From assembly GCA_021793235.1 (NCBI GenBank), contig JAJYTD010000036.1:1-43501 (forward strand): DNA of 43,501 nt, in the 5' to 3' direction. The position numbers and the translations under genes were made by a program. Below the pieces are notes generated by a model, which was not told the DNA's origin, made no database searches, and worked only from the letters and a program-made list of their open reading frames with translations. Source of the stretch: Actinomycetes bacterium (lineage in GTDB: Bacteria > Actinomycetota > Actinomycetes > Streptosporangiales > Streptosporangiaceae). This document shows, piece by piece, positions 7,366 to 15,397 of the stretch (positions are counted from its first letter, which is position 1; each line of letters begins with the position of its first letter).

Positions 7366-8637
7366 ATGAGTCGACGCCAACTCGAACGCGGTACGGCGCT
7401 GCGGGGAATGATCGGCCCGCGGGGCATCGAGCCGCTCGCCGCCGGCACCGACGAGGACGCGGGCTGCCACATCCTGCACATCGATATGGACGCGTTCTTC
7501 GCCAGTGTCGAGCAGCTGGAGCACCCTGAGGCGCGCGGGAGGCCGGTCATCGTCGGCGGGACCGGGCCCCGAGGAGTCGTCGCCTCCGCCGACTACATCG
7601 CGCGCACCTACGGGGTGCATTCGGCGATGCCCATGGTCCGCGCGCTGCGTCTGTGCCCCGACGCCATCGTCTTCCCGCCGGACGGGGCCTCCTACCGGCG
7701 CGCCTCGGAAGCGATCATGGACGTTTTCCGCTCCTTCACTCCCGCGGTCGAGCAGGTGTCGCTGGACGAGGCGTTCCTCGATGTCTCCGGGGCACGGCGC
7801 CTGTGGGGCGGCCCTGTGCGCATCGCCGAGGCCATCCGCGAACGGGTGCGGCGCGAGCAGCGGCTGACCTGTTCCGTCGGCATCGCCCCCACCAAGTTCG
7901 TTGCCAAGCTCGCCTCGACCCGCTGCAAACCCGACGGGTTGCTGCTGGTTCCGACCACCCGCGTCACCGACTTCCTGCATCCGCTTCCGGTCGGTGCACT
8001 GTGGGGCGTGGGGGATAAGACCGAGCAGGCACTGGTCCGGCTGGGCTTGCGTACTGTCGGCGACGTCGCCCGCGCTGAGCCGGACATGCTGCGCCACGAG
8101 TTCGGGCAGGCTCTCGGCGGGCGGCTCGTTGCGCTCTCCCAGGGGCAGGACGATCGCCCGGTCGTTTCGCACACCCCCGACAAGAGCATCGGGTCAGAGG
8201 AGACCTTCTCCAGCGACGTCGACGATCCCGAAGTGATCCGCCGCGAACTCCTCCGGCTGTCGGAGAAGGTGGCCCGCCGTCTGCGGGCGAGCGGCCACGT
8301 GGGGCGCACCGTCGTGGTGAAGCTGCGTCGGGCCGACTTCACCACGATCACGCGGTCGCGGACACTGGGCGAAGCGACAGACGTCGCTCGGGAAGTGAAT
8401 GCCGCGGCCCGCGAACTGTACGCGGCGGCCGGCCTGGAGCGGGAGCGGCTGCGCCTGGTCGGCGTACGGGTGGAGGGGCTGACCGCTGCCGCGGAAACGC
8501 CCCGGCAGCTGGCCTTCGGCGAGCAGGAGAACGGCTGGCGCGAGGCGGAGCAGGCGATGGACCGGGTCGCCCAGCGGTTCGGGCCCGATGCCATCCTTCC
8601 GGCGGCTTTGGCCAAGAGTGACGAGAATGACGTATAG
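7366..8637 (+). CDS. dinB: DNA polymerase IV (Y-family translesion polymerase)
   Basis: A 423-residue Y-family polymerase that extends past damaged template bases. The palm motifs carry both catalytic acidic sites: 'HIDMDAFFASVEQLEHP' (near residue 39) and 'SLDEAFLDVSGARRLWGGP' (near 134). 'SVGIAPTKFVAKLAS.KPDG' and the helix-hairpin-helix 'LWGVGDKTEQALVRLGLRTVGDVA' follow, then the little-finger domain with 'KSIGSEETFSSD'. 'PRQLAFGE' near residue 382 is a plausible internal beta-clamp-binding motif (QLxxF-like). An N-terminal extension of about 35 residues precedes the first motif. No full LexA box (CGAAC-N4-GTTCG) is visible upstream. Confidence 0.95.
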   Translation: MSRRQLERGTALRGMIGPRGIEPLAAGTDEDAGCHILHIDMDAFFASVEQLEHPEARGRPVIVGGTGPRGVVASADYIARTYGVHSAMPMVRALRLCPDAIVFPPDGASYRRASEAIMDVFRSFTPAVEQVSLDEAFLDVSGARRLWGGPVRIAEAIRERVRREQRLTCSVGIAPTKFVAKLASTRCKPDGLLLVPTTRVTDFLHPLPVGALWGVGDKTEQALVRLGLRTVGDVARAEPDMLRHEFGQALGGRLVALSQGQDDRPVVSHTPDKSIGSEETFSSDVDDPEVIRRELLRLSEKVARRLRASGHVGRTVVVKLRRADFTTITRSRTLGEATDVAREVNAAARELYAAAGLERERLRLVGVRVEGLTAAAETPRQLAFGEQENGWREAEQAMDRVAQRFGPDAILPAALAKSDENDV

Positions 8638-8784
8638 TACGGCAACTTCACAGCGTCGGTGTGCGTTACTCCATAAGGCGGGCTTTCGTCTCGGGAAGAC
8701 TTCTCAGCGGTCTTGGGGATCCCTTGACCAAGGATGGAAGAAGGGGATGCGATCCGGTGTTGCGGCTAGGCAGTGAGGGTAATG

Positions 8785-8800
8785 TGGCCCATGTGGGCCA
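8785..8800. promoter_or_regulatory. Perfect palindrome upstream of the DUF3040 gene
   Basis: TGGCCCA-TG-TGGGCCA is a perfect 7-base inverted repeat in the 285-base gap between dinB and the DUF3040 gene, about 120 bases before the GTG. It could be a dimeric-regulator operator or a small RNA hairpin. This gap is visibly richer in A and T than the surrounding coding DNA, as expected for a promoter region. Confidence 0.4.
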
Positions 8801-8922
8801 GCTACACGCGCATCTTTTCTTCCCAGTAGGCGCTAAGGCACCGTATTCTGGGCATATCACTGAGTATCAGAACGTTGTTCAGTACCCGTTGCCCCACCCG
8901 GGGACTGTCATTGGGAGGCGCC

Positions 8923-9312
8923 GTGCCGCTCTCTGAACACGAGCAGCGCATGCTCGACCAGATCGAGCAGGCGCTGTACGCCGAGGACCCGAAGTTCGCC
9001 AACACCGTGCGTCAGACGAACCCTGCGGTCCACTACAAGCGTTGGATCGCCAAGGCGTCGATCGGGTTTGCCATCGGTATCGCGCTTCTTATGAGCGGCG
9101 CGGTATTCCAGCAGGTGGCGATCGGGGTCATCGGATTCATCGTCATGCTGGCCTGCCTCCTGTGGGGACTATCCGCATGGCGGCGCGTCGCAGGCGGGGG
9201 CGGTGAGGCCAAAGCGGCCCCCGAGCCCAAGCAGCGCCGCCGCGCACAGCGCCCCGGCATGATGCACCGCTTCGAAGAGCGGTGGCGCCGCCGCCAGGAA
9301 GGCGACTACTAG
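8923..9312 (+). CDS. DUF3040 membrane protein
   Basis: A 129-residue protein starting at GTG 8923 (VPLSEHEQRMLDQIEQALYAEDPKFA), with GGGAGG about 5 bases upstream. The opening 'PLSEHEQRMLDQIE..L..DPKFA' is the DUF3040 signature found almost only in actinobacteria. Two adjacent membrane helices follow at about residues 47-64 and 69-87 ('GFAIGIALLMSGAVF' and 'IGVIGFIVMLACLLWGL'), then a basic, Arg-rich cytoplasmic tail. Function is unknown; homologues commonly lie close upstream of mraZ/rsmH, which suggests a link to envelope or division. Confidence 0.88.
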   Translation: MPLSEHEQRMLDQIEQALYAEDPKFANTVRQTNPAVHYKRWIAKASIGFAIGIALLMSGAVFQQVAIGVIGFIVMLACLLWGLSAWRRVAGGGGEAKAAPEPKQRRRAQRPGMMHRFEERWRRRQEGDY

Positions 9313-9611
9313 CTTCGGGCTCGCCGCGGGCTCTTGCCTGAACCTCCCCGCGTGGACACCCCGGCTCCGGCCGGGGAGGAAACGCGCCCTCGCCGCAGGA
9401 GCACGGCGGTGTACCGGATGCGCGTGCCGGTGTGGCTTCGTCCGGGCGGCCGGGGCGCGGCGGGGAGCGGGATCCGCGGACAGAGACCACTGGGGCGAAG
9501 CCGCTGCCCCTGCCGGTGGTCCGCAGGCGGCCACGGGCCGTGAAAGAGAAGGATCCGGGCCCGCGAGGGCGGGATCCCCCTCCGTTCACGGAGAGGAAGC
9601 CAAGCGAACGA
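9313..9611. other. Non-coding convergent gap between DUF3040 and tgpA genes
   Basis: Apart from short palindromes (CTCCG-TTCA-CGGAG at 9580-9593) no gene is supported. Open frames here lack RBSs and recognisable families, and none shows conserved composition. The strong terminator hairpin lies at the right end. Confidence 0.5.
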
Positions 9612-9642
9612 GAGCGCGCTCGCCGGGTCGGCAGGCGCGCTC
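9612..9642. terminator. Bidirectional hairpin terminator
   Basis: GAGCGCGC (9612-9619) pairs perfectly with GCGCGCTC (9635-9642), and a GCCG/CGGC inner stem lies between them. It sits 300 bases after the DUF3040 stop and 9 bases after the end of the convergent transglutaminase gene. No U-tract is obvious, as is usual in high-GC actinobacteria. Confidence 0.6.
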
Positions 9643-9650
9643 GGTGGAGA

Positions 9651-11996
9651 TCAGGCGGTTTTTGGCCGCGCCGGGCGCCGTTCCCCGGACCAGGGGATCC
9701 GGAGCACCGACGCAGGCAGCAGGGCCGCCCGCAACCGGACACCAGGGCCCTGTGCGGCGCGCAGTGCCGCCCGCACGGTGCGGCAGTCGGCATCCAGGGA
9801 CTTCGGGACCTCGGGTCGCGGGGCATAGCGCGCGCTCTCCTCTGCCATGGCGATCCGCCACAGCGCCTCCCGCGCGGAGTGGGGCACTTCAGAGCCGAGC
9901 CGGTGGGCCACCGCTCGGGGGCTTTTCGCGGTATTCCACACCAGTCCCAGATCCGCGGTGTCGTCGCACAGCTCCGACCACGCGGCGTGGGCTCGGGCCG
10001 CGCCCTGAGCCGCTGTGGCCCAGCGGAACCGGCGGACGAGTGAGCGGGCCAGAGCGGGTACTGCTGCCAGCAGCAGTACCGCCGCGCCCGCGAGAGCGGC
10101 AGTCCACCACCGCGGCGAATCGGAGAGGCCGCCCGATGCGTTCTCGTCGTCGGAGCCGGAGGCGGCGGGTCCCTTCGACGGCTCTTCTGATGGCTCCTCG
10201 GAGGGTTCCGACTCCGCAGCAGACACGCCCTCTTCAGCAGGTGCGGAATCTTCAGGGCTCTCTGCCGGGGTCGGGGACGCGTCGCTGGTCTCGGCCCCGT
10301 CCCCGGACGCGGGATCGGCGTAGGAGGGGACCGATGCGCTGCCCTGCCCGTCCGAGGAGGCAGGCGTCGGCTCGAACCGCAGCCAGCCCTGCCCCTCGAA
10401 GTACAGTTCCGGCCACGCGTGGGCGTCGGACCCCGAAACCTGCCATGTGCCGTCGCCCCCCCGCGTCCCCGAGGTGTAGCCGATGGCGACCCGGGCGGGA
10501 ATGCCGGCCTGGCGGGCCATCAGGGTCATCGCGGCGGCGAACTGTTCGCAGTATCCGATGCGGCTGTCGAAGAGGAAGTAGGCCAGCGGGTCCTCGCCCT
10601 GAGGGATGGGCGGCGGGCGCAGATCGTAGTCGAACCTGCCATCAGCGGTGAACCAGTTCTGCAGCGCCATGGCGCTCTCGTACGGGGTCTCGGCCTCCGA
10701 GACGATGGACCGGGTGAGCCCTTCCACCCGGGAGTCCACCTCCTCGGGCACGGCCAGGTAGCGCCTGTCCAGGTCAGCGCTGGGCGGGATATCCCGCCTC
10801 AGGGACGGGGCGTCGGGGGCGGGGCGGTAGCTGTCGACCTCGTATTCCAGCCCTTCCTGTTCCCGGGTGCTGAAGACCATCAGGCTCTCAGGGTCGGCGA
10901 ACCACTCGCCGTCGATGGTGACGTCACTCGGGGGATAGGGGACCGGCAGGAAATCGAAGGCGGTGTCCTCGGCGAGGGTGACCCTGGTCATCACCCGATC
11001 CCCGGTGGGATCCGTCTGCCCCGGCGGGGCGGGCAGCGGTCCGCCGCCGATCAGGTTGTCGCTGTCGGCACGCAGGGAGGACATGGTCCAGTTCTCGCCG
11101 TCGAAGGTGTCGAGAACATACATGCGCAGGTAGTCCGGTCGCGGCATGCTGGTCCGGTACTCCAGGACGGGACGGTCGGAGGTCGAGGTGAGATCGCGGC
11201 GCAGGCTGACCAGTGGATGGGTCGTGGTCATGGTCTCCTCGTCGAGGCGGGAACCATCGGCCATCGCGTACAGCGAGTTCGAGGAGAGTCCGGGGACGGC
11301 CAAGGGCAGCAGCAGGGCGAGGGCGATGGCGACCGCAGCGACGCCGGCACTGGTGAGGACGTGCCGGAGGCCGCCGAGCACGGGGGAGACGGTATCGTGG
11401 CCGGCCCCTACCCGTGTGCCCCATTCCGCGTTTCGGGTCCAGCCATCGACAGCGAGCAGCAGCACGTAGCCGACCGCCACGAACGCGAATGCCGCCCAGT
11501 CCACGCCTTGGTCCTCCACCACCAGGGGCACGATCAGTAGAGCCGTGAGAGGGAGGATGACGAGCGCGGAGGCGCGGGCGGTCACGGCGAGGAAGTCCGC
11601 GACGATGGCGACCAGTCCGAGGCAGGTCGCGATGAACAACGTCACGCCCGCGCTTGGTGAGATCGGAGAGGGCTCCCGGTCGATCTCGGCTTGACCGTCG
11701 GCGAAAGTGGAGAGCAGCGTGTCGAGCGACGACGGTGTGGGGATGATGCCCGCCACCGCCTGCTCCGGGGCGAACATCGCGGTCAGCGCGCAGACGGCCG
11801 TGAGCGCCTGGACCAACGGCACTAGCACGACCGTGATCCGTACCGCGCGGACACCGATTCCGGTCAGCGCGACGACGACCACGCAGATGAGGCCGGTCCA
11901 CCACCAGCCGTCTCCAGAGATGAGCGGCGCGAGAACCGGCATCGCCAGCAGTACCGCCGCCATCGACGCGAGAGTGAGCGATATCTTCGCGATCAC
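9651..11996 (-). CDS. TgpA-like membrane transglutaminase (DUF3488 + transglutaminase core)
   Basis: A 781-residue protein starting at GTG 11996, chosen for GGAGG 6 bases upstream; earlier in-frame codons overlap the DUF58 gene. The N-terminal 230 residues contain about seven membrane helices (DUF3488/TgpA_N). An extracytoplasmic transglutaminase-like core follows, with the probable nucleophile in 'RIGYCEQFAAAMTLMARQAGIPARVAIGYTSG' (Cys483), His in 'SDAHAWPELYFEGQGW' (His526) and an acidic third position in 'LRFEPTPA'. A Ser/Glu/Pro-rich linker leads to one more helix near residues 615-635 and a cytoplasmic domain of about 140 residues. It closes the moxR-DUF58-tgpA operon, a widespread envelope-related trio whose substrate is not established. 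Confidence 0.92.
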   Translation of the reverse strand: MIAKISLTLASMAAVLLAMPVLAPLISGDGWWWTGLICVVVVALTGIGVRAVRITVVLVPLVQALTAVCALTAMFAPEQAVAGIIPTPSSLDTLLSTFADGQAEIDREPSPISPSAGVTLFIATCLGLVAIVADFLAVTARASALVILPLTALLIVPLVVEDQGVDWAAFAFVAVGYVLLLAVDGWTRNAEWGTRVGAGHDTVSPVLGGLRHVLTSAGVAAVAIALALLLPLAVPGLSSNSLYAMADGSRLDEETMTTTHPLVSLRRDLTSTSDRPVLEYRTSMPRPDYLRMYVLDTFDGENWTMSSLRADSDNLIGGGPLPAPPGQTDPTGDRVMTRVTLAEDTAFDFLPVPYPPSDVTIDGEWFADPESLMVFSTREQEGLEYEVDSYRPAPDAPSLRRDIPPSADLDRRYLAVPEEVDSRVEGLTRSIVSEAETPYESAMALQNWFTADGRFDYDLRPPPIPQGEDPLAYFLFDSRIGYCEQFAAAMTLMARQAGIPARVAIGYTSGTRGGDGTWQVSGSDAHAWPELYFEGQGWLRFEPTPASSDGQGSASVPSYADPASGDGAETSDASPTPAESPEDSAPAEEGVSAAESEPSEEPSEEPSKGPAASGSDDENASGGLSDSPRWWTAALAGAAVLLLAAVPALARSLVRRFRWATAAQGAARAHAAWSELCDDTADLGLVWNTAKSPRAVAHRLGSEVPHSAREALWRIAMAEESARYAPRPEVPKSLDADCRTVRAALRAAQGPGVRLRAALLPASVLRIPWSGERRPARPKTA

Positions 11997-12066
11997 GGGC
12001 GGCCTCCGATCATTCGTGCGGCACGTGGAGCCGGTCCGCTCATGCGGCGCCTTTCGGCCGCGGCGG

Positions 12067-13305
12067 TCACCTCCGGCCTCCCCGGGCGCCGGAATGAGCG
12101 GGAAGCCGGTGCCAGACGCCCGCCAGTTCGCGTATCGAGCCGATCTCCAGGACCAGCCATCCCGCCTGGGACAGGGCGTCCGCGGCCTGCCGCGCGGTAT
12201 CCGGGGAAGGCCAGGCCGCCGTTTGGCACAGGACGGCGACGCATCGGTGCTCCCGCGCACCGCGCGCCTGCACGAGCGCACCGAGATCGGCCGACCCGAG
12301 TGCGCCGAGGACCGTGATGAGAAGTCCGTTTCCGGTGATCGAAGCGTCGGCGAGCACGCCGGTCTCTCCGCTCAGGTCCGCGGTCGCCGACGGCCCCAGC
12401 ACGGCGAGGGCGTCGAGCACGCTCTCGGCACGCGACCTCGCGATTTCTCGGCCCCCGGACAGAAGACGCAGGTCCTGGCCCCGTCCGAGCAGGTGCAGCG
12501 CGATCGATCCCGCAGTGCCCACCGCCGTTTCCAGTGAGGAGTCCGGGCCGACGCCCGCGTGCGCGCTCGCCCGCATGTCCACAAGGACGGCGCTGCGGTC
12601 GCTCCACTGGTGCTCCTCCCGGCGGACCATGAGTTCGCCGTGGCGGGCGGTGGAGCGCCAGTGCACCCGGCGCAGGTCGTCGCCGCGCCGGTAGACGCGG
12701 GGTACCGGGTCGTCTTCGCCGCCCCCGCTCATCGACCGCGCCGGGGTGTCGCCGCCGTTGGCCGAACCGCCCGGAAGAGGCGCTTGCGGCAGCGGTACCA
12801 CCGATGGCGTCACGAGAAGGGACATGTGCGTCCCGACCTCCCGCCGGATCCGCACGCAGCCGAGCGGGTCGGTGCAGGACAGCTTCAGCGGGCCGATCGG
12901 GTACAGGCCGCGGACATGGGCGCGTACCCGGTAGGTGATGTCGCGTGCGGCGCGGGGCCGCAGGTACCCGATGCTGAACCGGGGTTCCTGGCCGAGGGGG
13001 AACGGAAGGGTGTCCGCGGCCAGCAGCCCCCCGATCGGCAGGACGGCGGAGGAGTTGGCCACCCGGATGAGGACGCGGGCCTCGGACCCGGCCGTGACCC
13101 GGGGCGGCTGCAGTGCGCGGCTGTGGACGGCCCGGCGCGGTGCGCCGATGACCGTCAGCATCGACAGCAGGGGGAGCGTGAACGCCAGTACCCCGAGGGC
13201 GACCAGATCACGCTCGCCGATCGCGAAGCCTCCGATCGCGAGGGCGAGGCCCAGACAGATGAGCCCCAGGCCCCGGGCGGTGAAGGCGCGCAGCGGATTC
13301 GCCAT
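12067..13305 (-). CDS. DUF58 domain protein
   Basis: A 412-residue protein with two N-terminal membrane helices (about residues 12-28 and 34-54), a beta-rich region and the DUF58 signature 'VYRRGDDLRRVHWRSTARHGELMVRREE' near residues 205-232. A von Willebrand factor A-like fold follows ('AVLVDMRASAHAG' retains part of the metal-site motif). DUF58 proteins are encoded beside MoxR ATPases and are thought to be their partners in maturing or inserting metal-dependent or envelope complexes; this is family context, not seen directly. ATG 13305 lies 4 bases after the moxR stop, implying translational coupling. Confidence 0.92.
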   Translation of the reverse strand: MANPLRAFTARGLGLICLGLALAIGGFAIGERDLVALGVLAFTLPLLSMLTVIGAPRRAVHSRALQPPRVTAGSEARVLIRVANSSAVLPIGGLLAADTLPFPLGQEPRFSIGYLRPRAARDITYRVRAHVRGLYPIGPLKLSCTDPLGCVRIRREVGTHMSLLVTPSVVPLPQAPLPGGSANGGDTPARSMSGGGEDDPVPRVYRRGDDLRRVHWRSTARHGELMVRREEHQWSDRSAVLVDMRASAHAGVGPDSSLETAVGTAGSIALHLLGRGQDLRLLSGGREIARSRAESVLDALAVLGPSATADLSGETGVLADASITGNGLLITVLGALGSADLGALVQARGAREHRCVAVLCQTAAWPSPDTARQAADALSQAGWLVLEIGSIRELAGVWHRLPAHSGARGGRR

Positions 13306-13309
13306 CTGG

Positions 13310-14302
13310 TCAGCGAGGGCTGGGAATCGGCAGGTGCGCGACGATGTCGGAGACGACGCGTTCGGGTGTGCGGCGCTCCATCTGGGCCTCGGGGCTGGGC
13401 AGGAGCCGGTGTGCCAGAACCGGTACGGCGAGGGCCTGGATGTCGTCGGGTACGACGTAGGACCGGCCTTCCAGAGCGGCGTAGGCGCGTGCGGCGCGGA
13501 CCAGGTGCAAAGTCGCGCGCGGCGAGGCTCCGAGACGCAGCGCTGATGAGGTGCGGGTGGCGCTGATCAAGTCGACCGCATAGCGGCGGATTCCGGAGGC
13601 GACGTGGATGGTTCGGACGTGATCGACCATGGTCCGCACGTCAGCGGCCTCGGCCACCGCCCGCAGGTCGTCCAGCGGCGAACGGGAACTGTGCGTGTCG
13701 ATCATGTCCAGTTCGGCCTGCGGAGTCGGATAGCCGACAGAGATGCGTGCCATGAACCGGTCCCGCTGCGCTTCCGGTAAGGGATAGGTGCCCTCCATGT
13801 CGGCCGGGTTCTGGGTGGCGACCACCATGAACGGGCGTTCCAGGCTGTGGGTCGCACCGTCGACGCTGACCTGCGTCTCCTCCATGCATTCCAGCAGCGC
13901 CGACTGCGTTTTGGGGGAGGCCCGGTTGATCTCGTCGCCCAGCACGATATTGGCGAACACCGGCCCCGGGTTGAATTCGAATTCGTGGCGTTCCTGATGG
14001 TAGACGCTGACGCCGGTGATGTCGGCCGGCAGCAGGTCGGGCGTGAACTGGATTCGCTGCACCGAGCAGTTCACCGCGCGGCCGAGAGCCTTGGCCAGCA
14101 TGGTCTTTCCGACTCCGGGGATGTCCTCGATGAGCAAGTGTCCTTCAGCGAAAAGCACGGTGAGCGCGATCCGCACGACATCGGGCTTGCCCTCGATGAC
14201 CGTCTCGATGGCCTGCCGGATCCGCGCCGCGGTGGCGAGGACGCCGTCGGGGTTTCCGGGGAGCCCGTCGCCATGGCCGTTGTAGCGCGTGTCGAGTGAC
14301 AC
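13310..14302 (-). CDS. MoxR-family AAA+ ATPase
   Basis: A 330-residue AAA+ chaperone-like ATPase. Walker A is in 'LIEDIPGVGKTMLAKALGRAV', Walker B in 'NIVLGDEINRASPKTQSALLECMEE', sensor 1 in 'VVATQNPADMEGTYPLPEAQRDRFMAR', and the C-terminal lid region is 'SATRTSSALRLGASPRATLHLVRAARAYA'. GTG 14302 is chosen because a GGGGAGAGGGGAC ribosome-binding stretch lies just upstream. A TTG further upstream at 14368 falls on the putative -35 box and is rejected. First gene of the moxR-DUF58-tgpA operon, transcribed away from mraZ. Confidence 0.94.
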   Translation of the reverse strand: MSLDTRYNGHGDGLPGNPDGVLATAARIRQAIETVIEGKPDVVRIALTVLFAEGHLLIEDIPGVGKTMLAKALGRAVNCSVQRIQFTPDLLPADITGVSVYHQERHEFEFNPGPVFANIVLGDEINRASPKTQSALLECMEETQVSVDGATHSLERPFMVVATQNPADMEGTYPLPEAQRDRFMARISVGYPTPQAELDMIDTHSSRSPLDDLRAVAEAADVRTMVDHVRTIHVASGIRRYAVDLISATRTSSALRLGASPRATLHLVRAARAYAALEGRSYVVPDDIQALAVPVLAHRLLPSPEAQMERRTPERVVSDIVAHLPIPSPR

Positions 14303-14340
14303 GTGTCCCCTCTCCCCGAATGCACGAACCGACGAATTTG

Positions 14341-14368
14341 AGGCTAGGGCCAAAGCGGTGGAATGCAA
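14341..14368 (-). promoter_or_regulatory. Candidate moxR promoter
   Basis: On the minus strand TTGCAT (14368-14363) and TAGCCT (14346-14341) are separated by 16 bases, a good sigma-70-type match. Transcription would begin near 14334, about 30 bases before the moxR GTG. Confidence 0.55.
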
Positions 14369-14563
14369 ATCAAAACGGCGAAAGCCGTCGACGTTCTTGA
14401 GGATACCGCTGTTTCGGTCCTGCTTCGGTTGTGTATTGAGCGTGTCGGGTACTTACGGTGCGGGCGGCCGATTCGCTGGCGGCCTTGGGGATCTCCGTCA
14501 CGTTATACCTCTGTGAGCTGCAGTTTCATCGTATTAGTGGGGGTGCGGTAACGGTTGAAACTG

Positions 14564-14591
14564 TTGACCGTGGGGAAGAGTGGAGTAGAGT
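14564..14591 (+). promoter_or_regulatory. Candidate mraZ promoter
   Basis: TTGACC (14564-14569) and TAGAGT (14586-14591) with a 16-base spacer. The -10 lies inside the array of MraZ boxes. The start site would fall near 14598, leaving a leader of about 46 bases before the mraZ ATG. Confidence 0.6.
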
Positions 14592-14609
14592 GGGGCATCG
14601 TGGGGCAGG
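14570..14609 (+). promoter_or_regulatory. MraZ operator: four direct repeats with exact 10-base period
   Basis: Four units begin at 14570, 14580, 14590 and 14600: GTGGGG, GTGGAG, GTGGGG, GTGGGG, each followed by four spacer bases. This matches the known MraZ target in E. coli and Mycoplasma, tandem TGGGN boxes spaced one helical turn apart. The array spans the -10 of the mraZ promoter and the probable start site, so bound MraZ would block its own operon. Confidence 0.8.
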
Positions 14610-14643
14610 AGACTGCTCTGCAGAGGCTTGGGGGTGCGGCCGA

Positions 14644-15075
14644 ATGTTCCTCGGCACTCACACGCCACGCCTCGACGAGAAGGGGCGACTGTTCCTTCCG
14701 GCGAAGTACCGCGACGCACTGTCGGGGGGGCTGGTGATCACGAAAGGCCAGGAGCGCTGCCTCTACGTCTTTCCCATGGATGAGTTCCAGCGGATCACCG
14801 AAGCCCTCCGGTCGGCTCCGGTCACCGCCAAAGCAGTTCGCGACTACAGCCGCGTCTTCTTCGCCAGCGCGTCCGATGAAACCCCGGACAAGCAGGGGCG
14901 CATCACCGTTCCGCCGGGCCTGCGCTCGTATGCGGGTCTGCAGCGGGAATGCGTTGTCATCGGGGCCAATACGCGCCTGGAGATCTGGGACGCACAAGCC
15001 TGGGCCGATTACGAGGCCGAACAGGAACAGGTGTTCGCGGGTCTGTCGGAGGAGGTGTTGCCGGGGGTGCTGTGA
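14644..15075 (+). CDS. mraZ: Transcriptional regulator MraZ
   Basis: A 143-residue protein of two AbrB-like swapped-hairpin repeats. Repeat one has '[25 protein letters not shown]' and '[17 protein letters not shown]'; repeat two has '[23 protein letters not shown]' and '[25 protein letters not shown]'. MraZ forms ring-like oligomers and represses the dcw operon by contacting tandem GTGGG boxes, which are present just upstream. ATG 14644 is where homology starts. It is the first gene of the dcw cluster and is separated from rsmH by an unusually long leader. Confidence 0.96.
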   Translation: MFLGTHTPRLDEKGRLFLPAKYRDALSGGLVITKGQERCLYVFPMDEFQRITEALRSAPVTAKAVRDYSRVFFASASDETPDKQGRITVPPGLRSYAGLQRECVVIGANTRLEIWDAQAWADYEAEQEQVFAGLSEEVLPGVL

Positions 15076-15397
15076 CTCGGCGGGATCGCCGCACCGGCCT
15101 CGACACCCGGACACAGCGGAAATCATCGCCGGCAAAGCCCTGCCTGGATTCCGGCCTTCAGACGCGGCCGGGTGCCAGCTGACGCATCTTCCCCGGCGCC
15201 AGGTGGCGGCCGCGAGATTTCGCGGCCACAGAGTCGACCGCGTCTGGAGGCCCGTCCAGCGGGAGAGCAGCACGCGAACGGGGAAGTGCCAAGAGCTCCG
15301 CAAGCGGCAAGCAGGGGCGCTGGTGTAGGGACCGAGGAGAATACCGCAAAGCCCTCGGAGGTGGACGGGGCAGCAGAGCAGGGGATGAGGGGACACT
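15076..15397 (+). other. Long mraZ-rsmH intergenic leader with a strong hairpin
   Basis: No gene is supported in these 322 bases; the open frames crossing it read low-complexity Arg/Pro/Ala peptides. A perfect 8-base stem, GGCCGCGA (15208-15215) and TCGCGGCC (15220-15227) with a GATT loop, lies in the middle. It could be an attenuator, RNA processing site or partial terminator separating mraZ from the essential genes. Confidence 0.5.

Noticed and set aside
8860-8890. LexA-like site GAAC-GTT-GTTC before the DUF3040 gene
   Set aside because: The spacer is three bases rather than the four of the actinobacterial SOS box and the outer bases do not fit, so it is not called.
9651-14302. moxR-DUF58-transglutaminase operon as a new system
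   Set aside because: It is unusual-looking but a well-known and widespread trio; family composition and order are ordinary.
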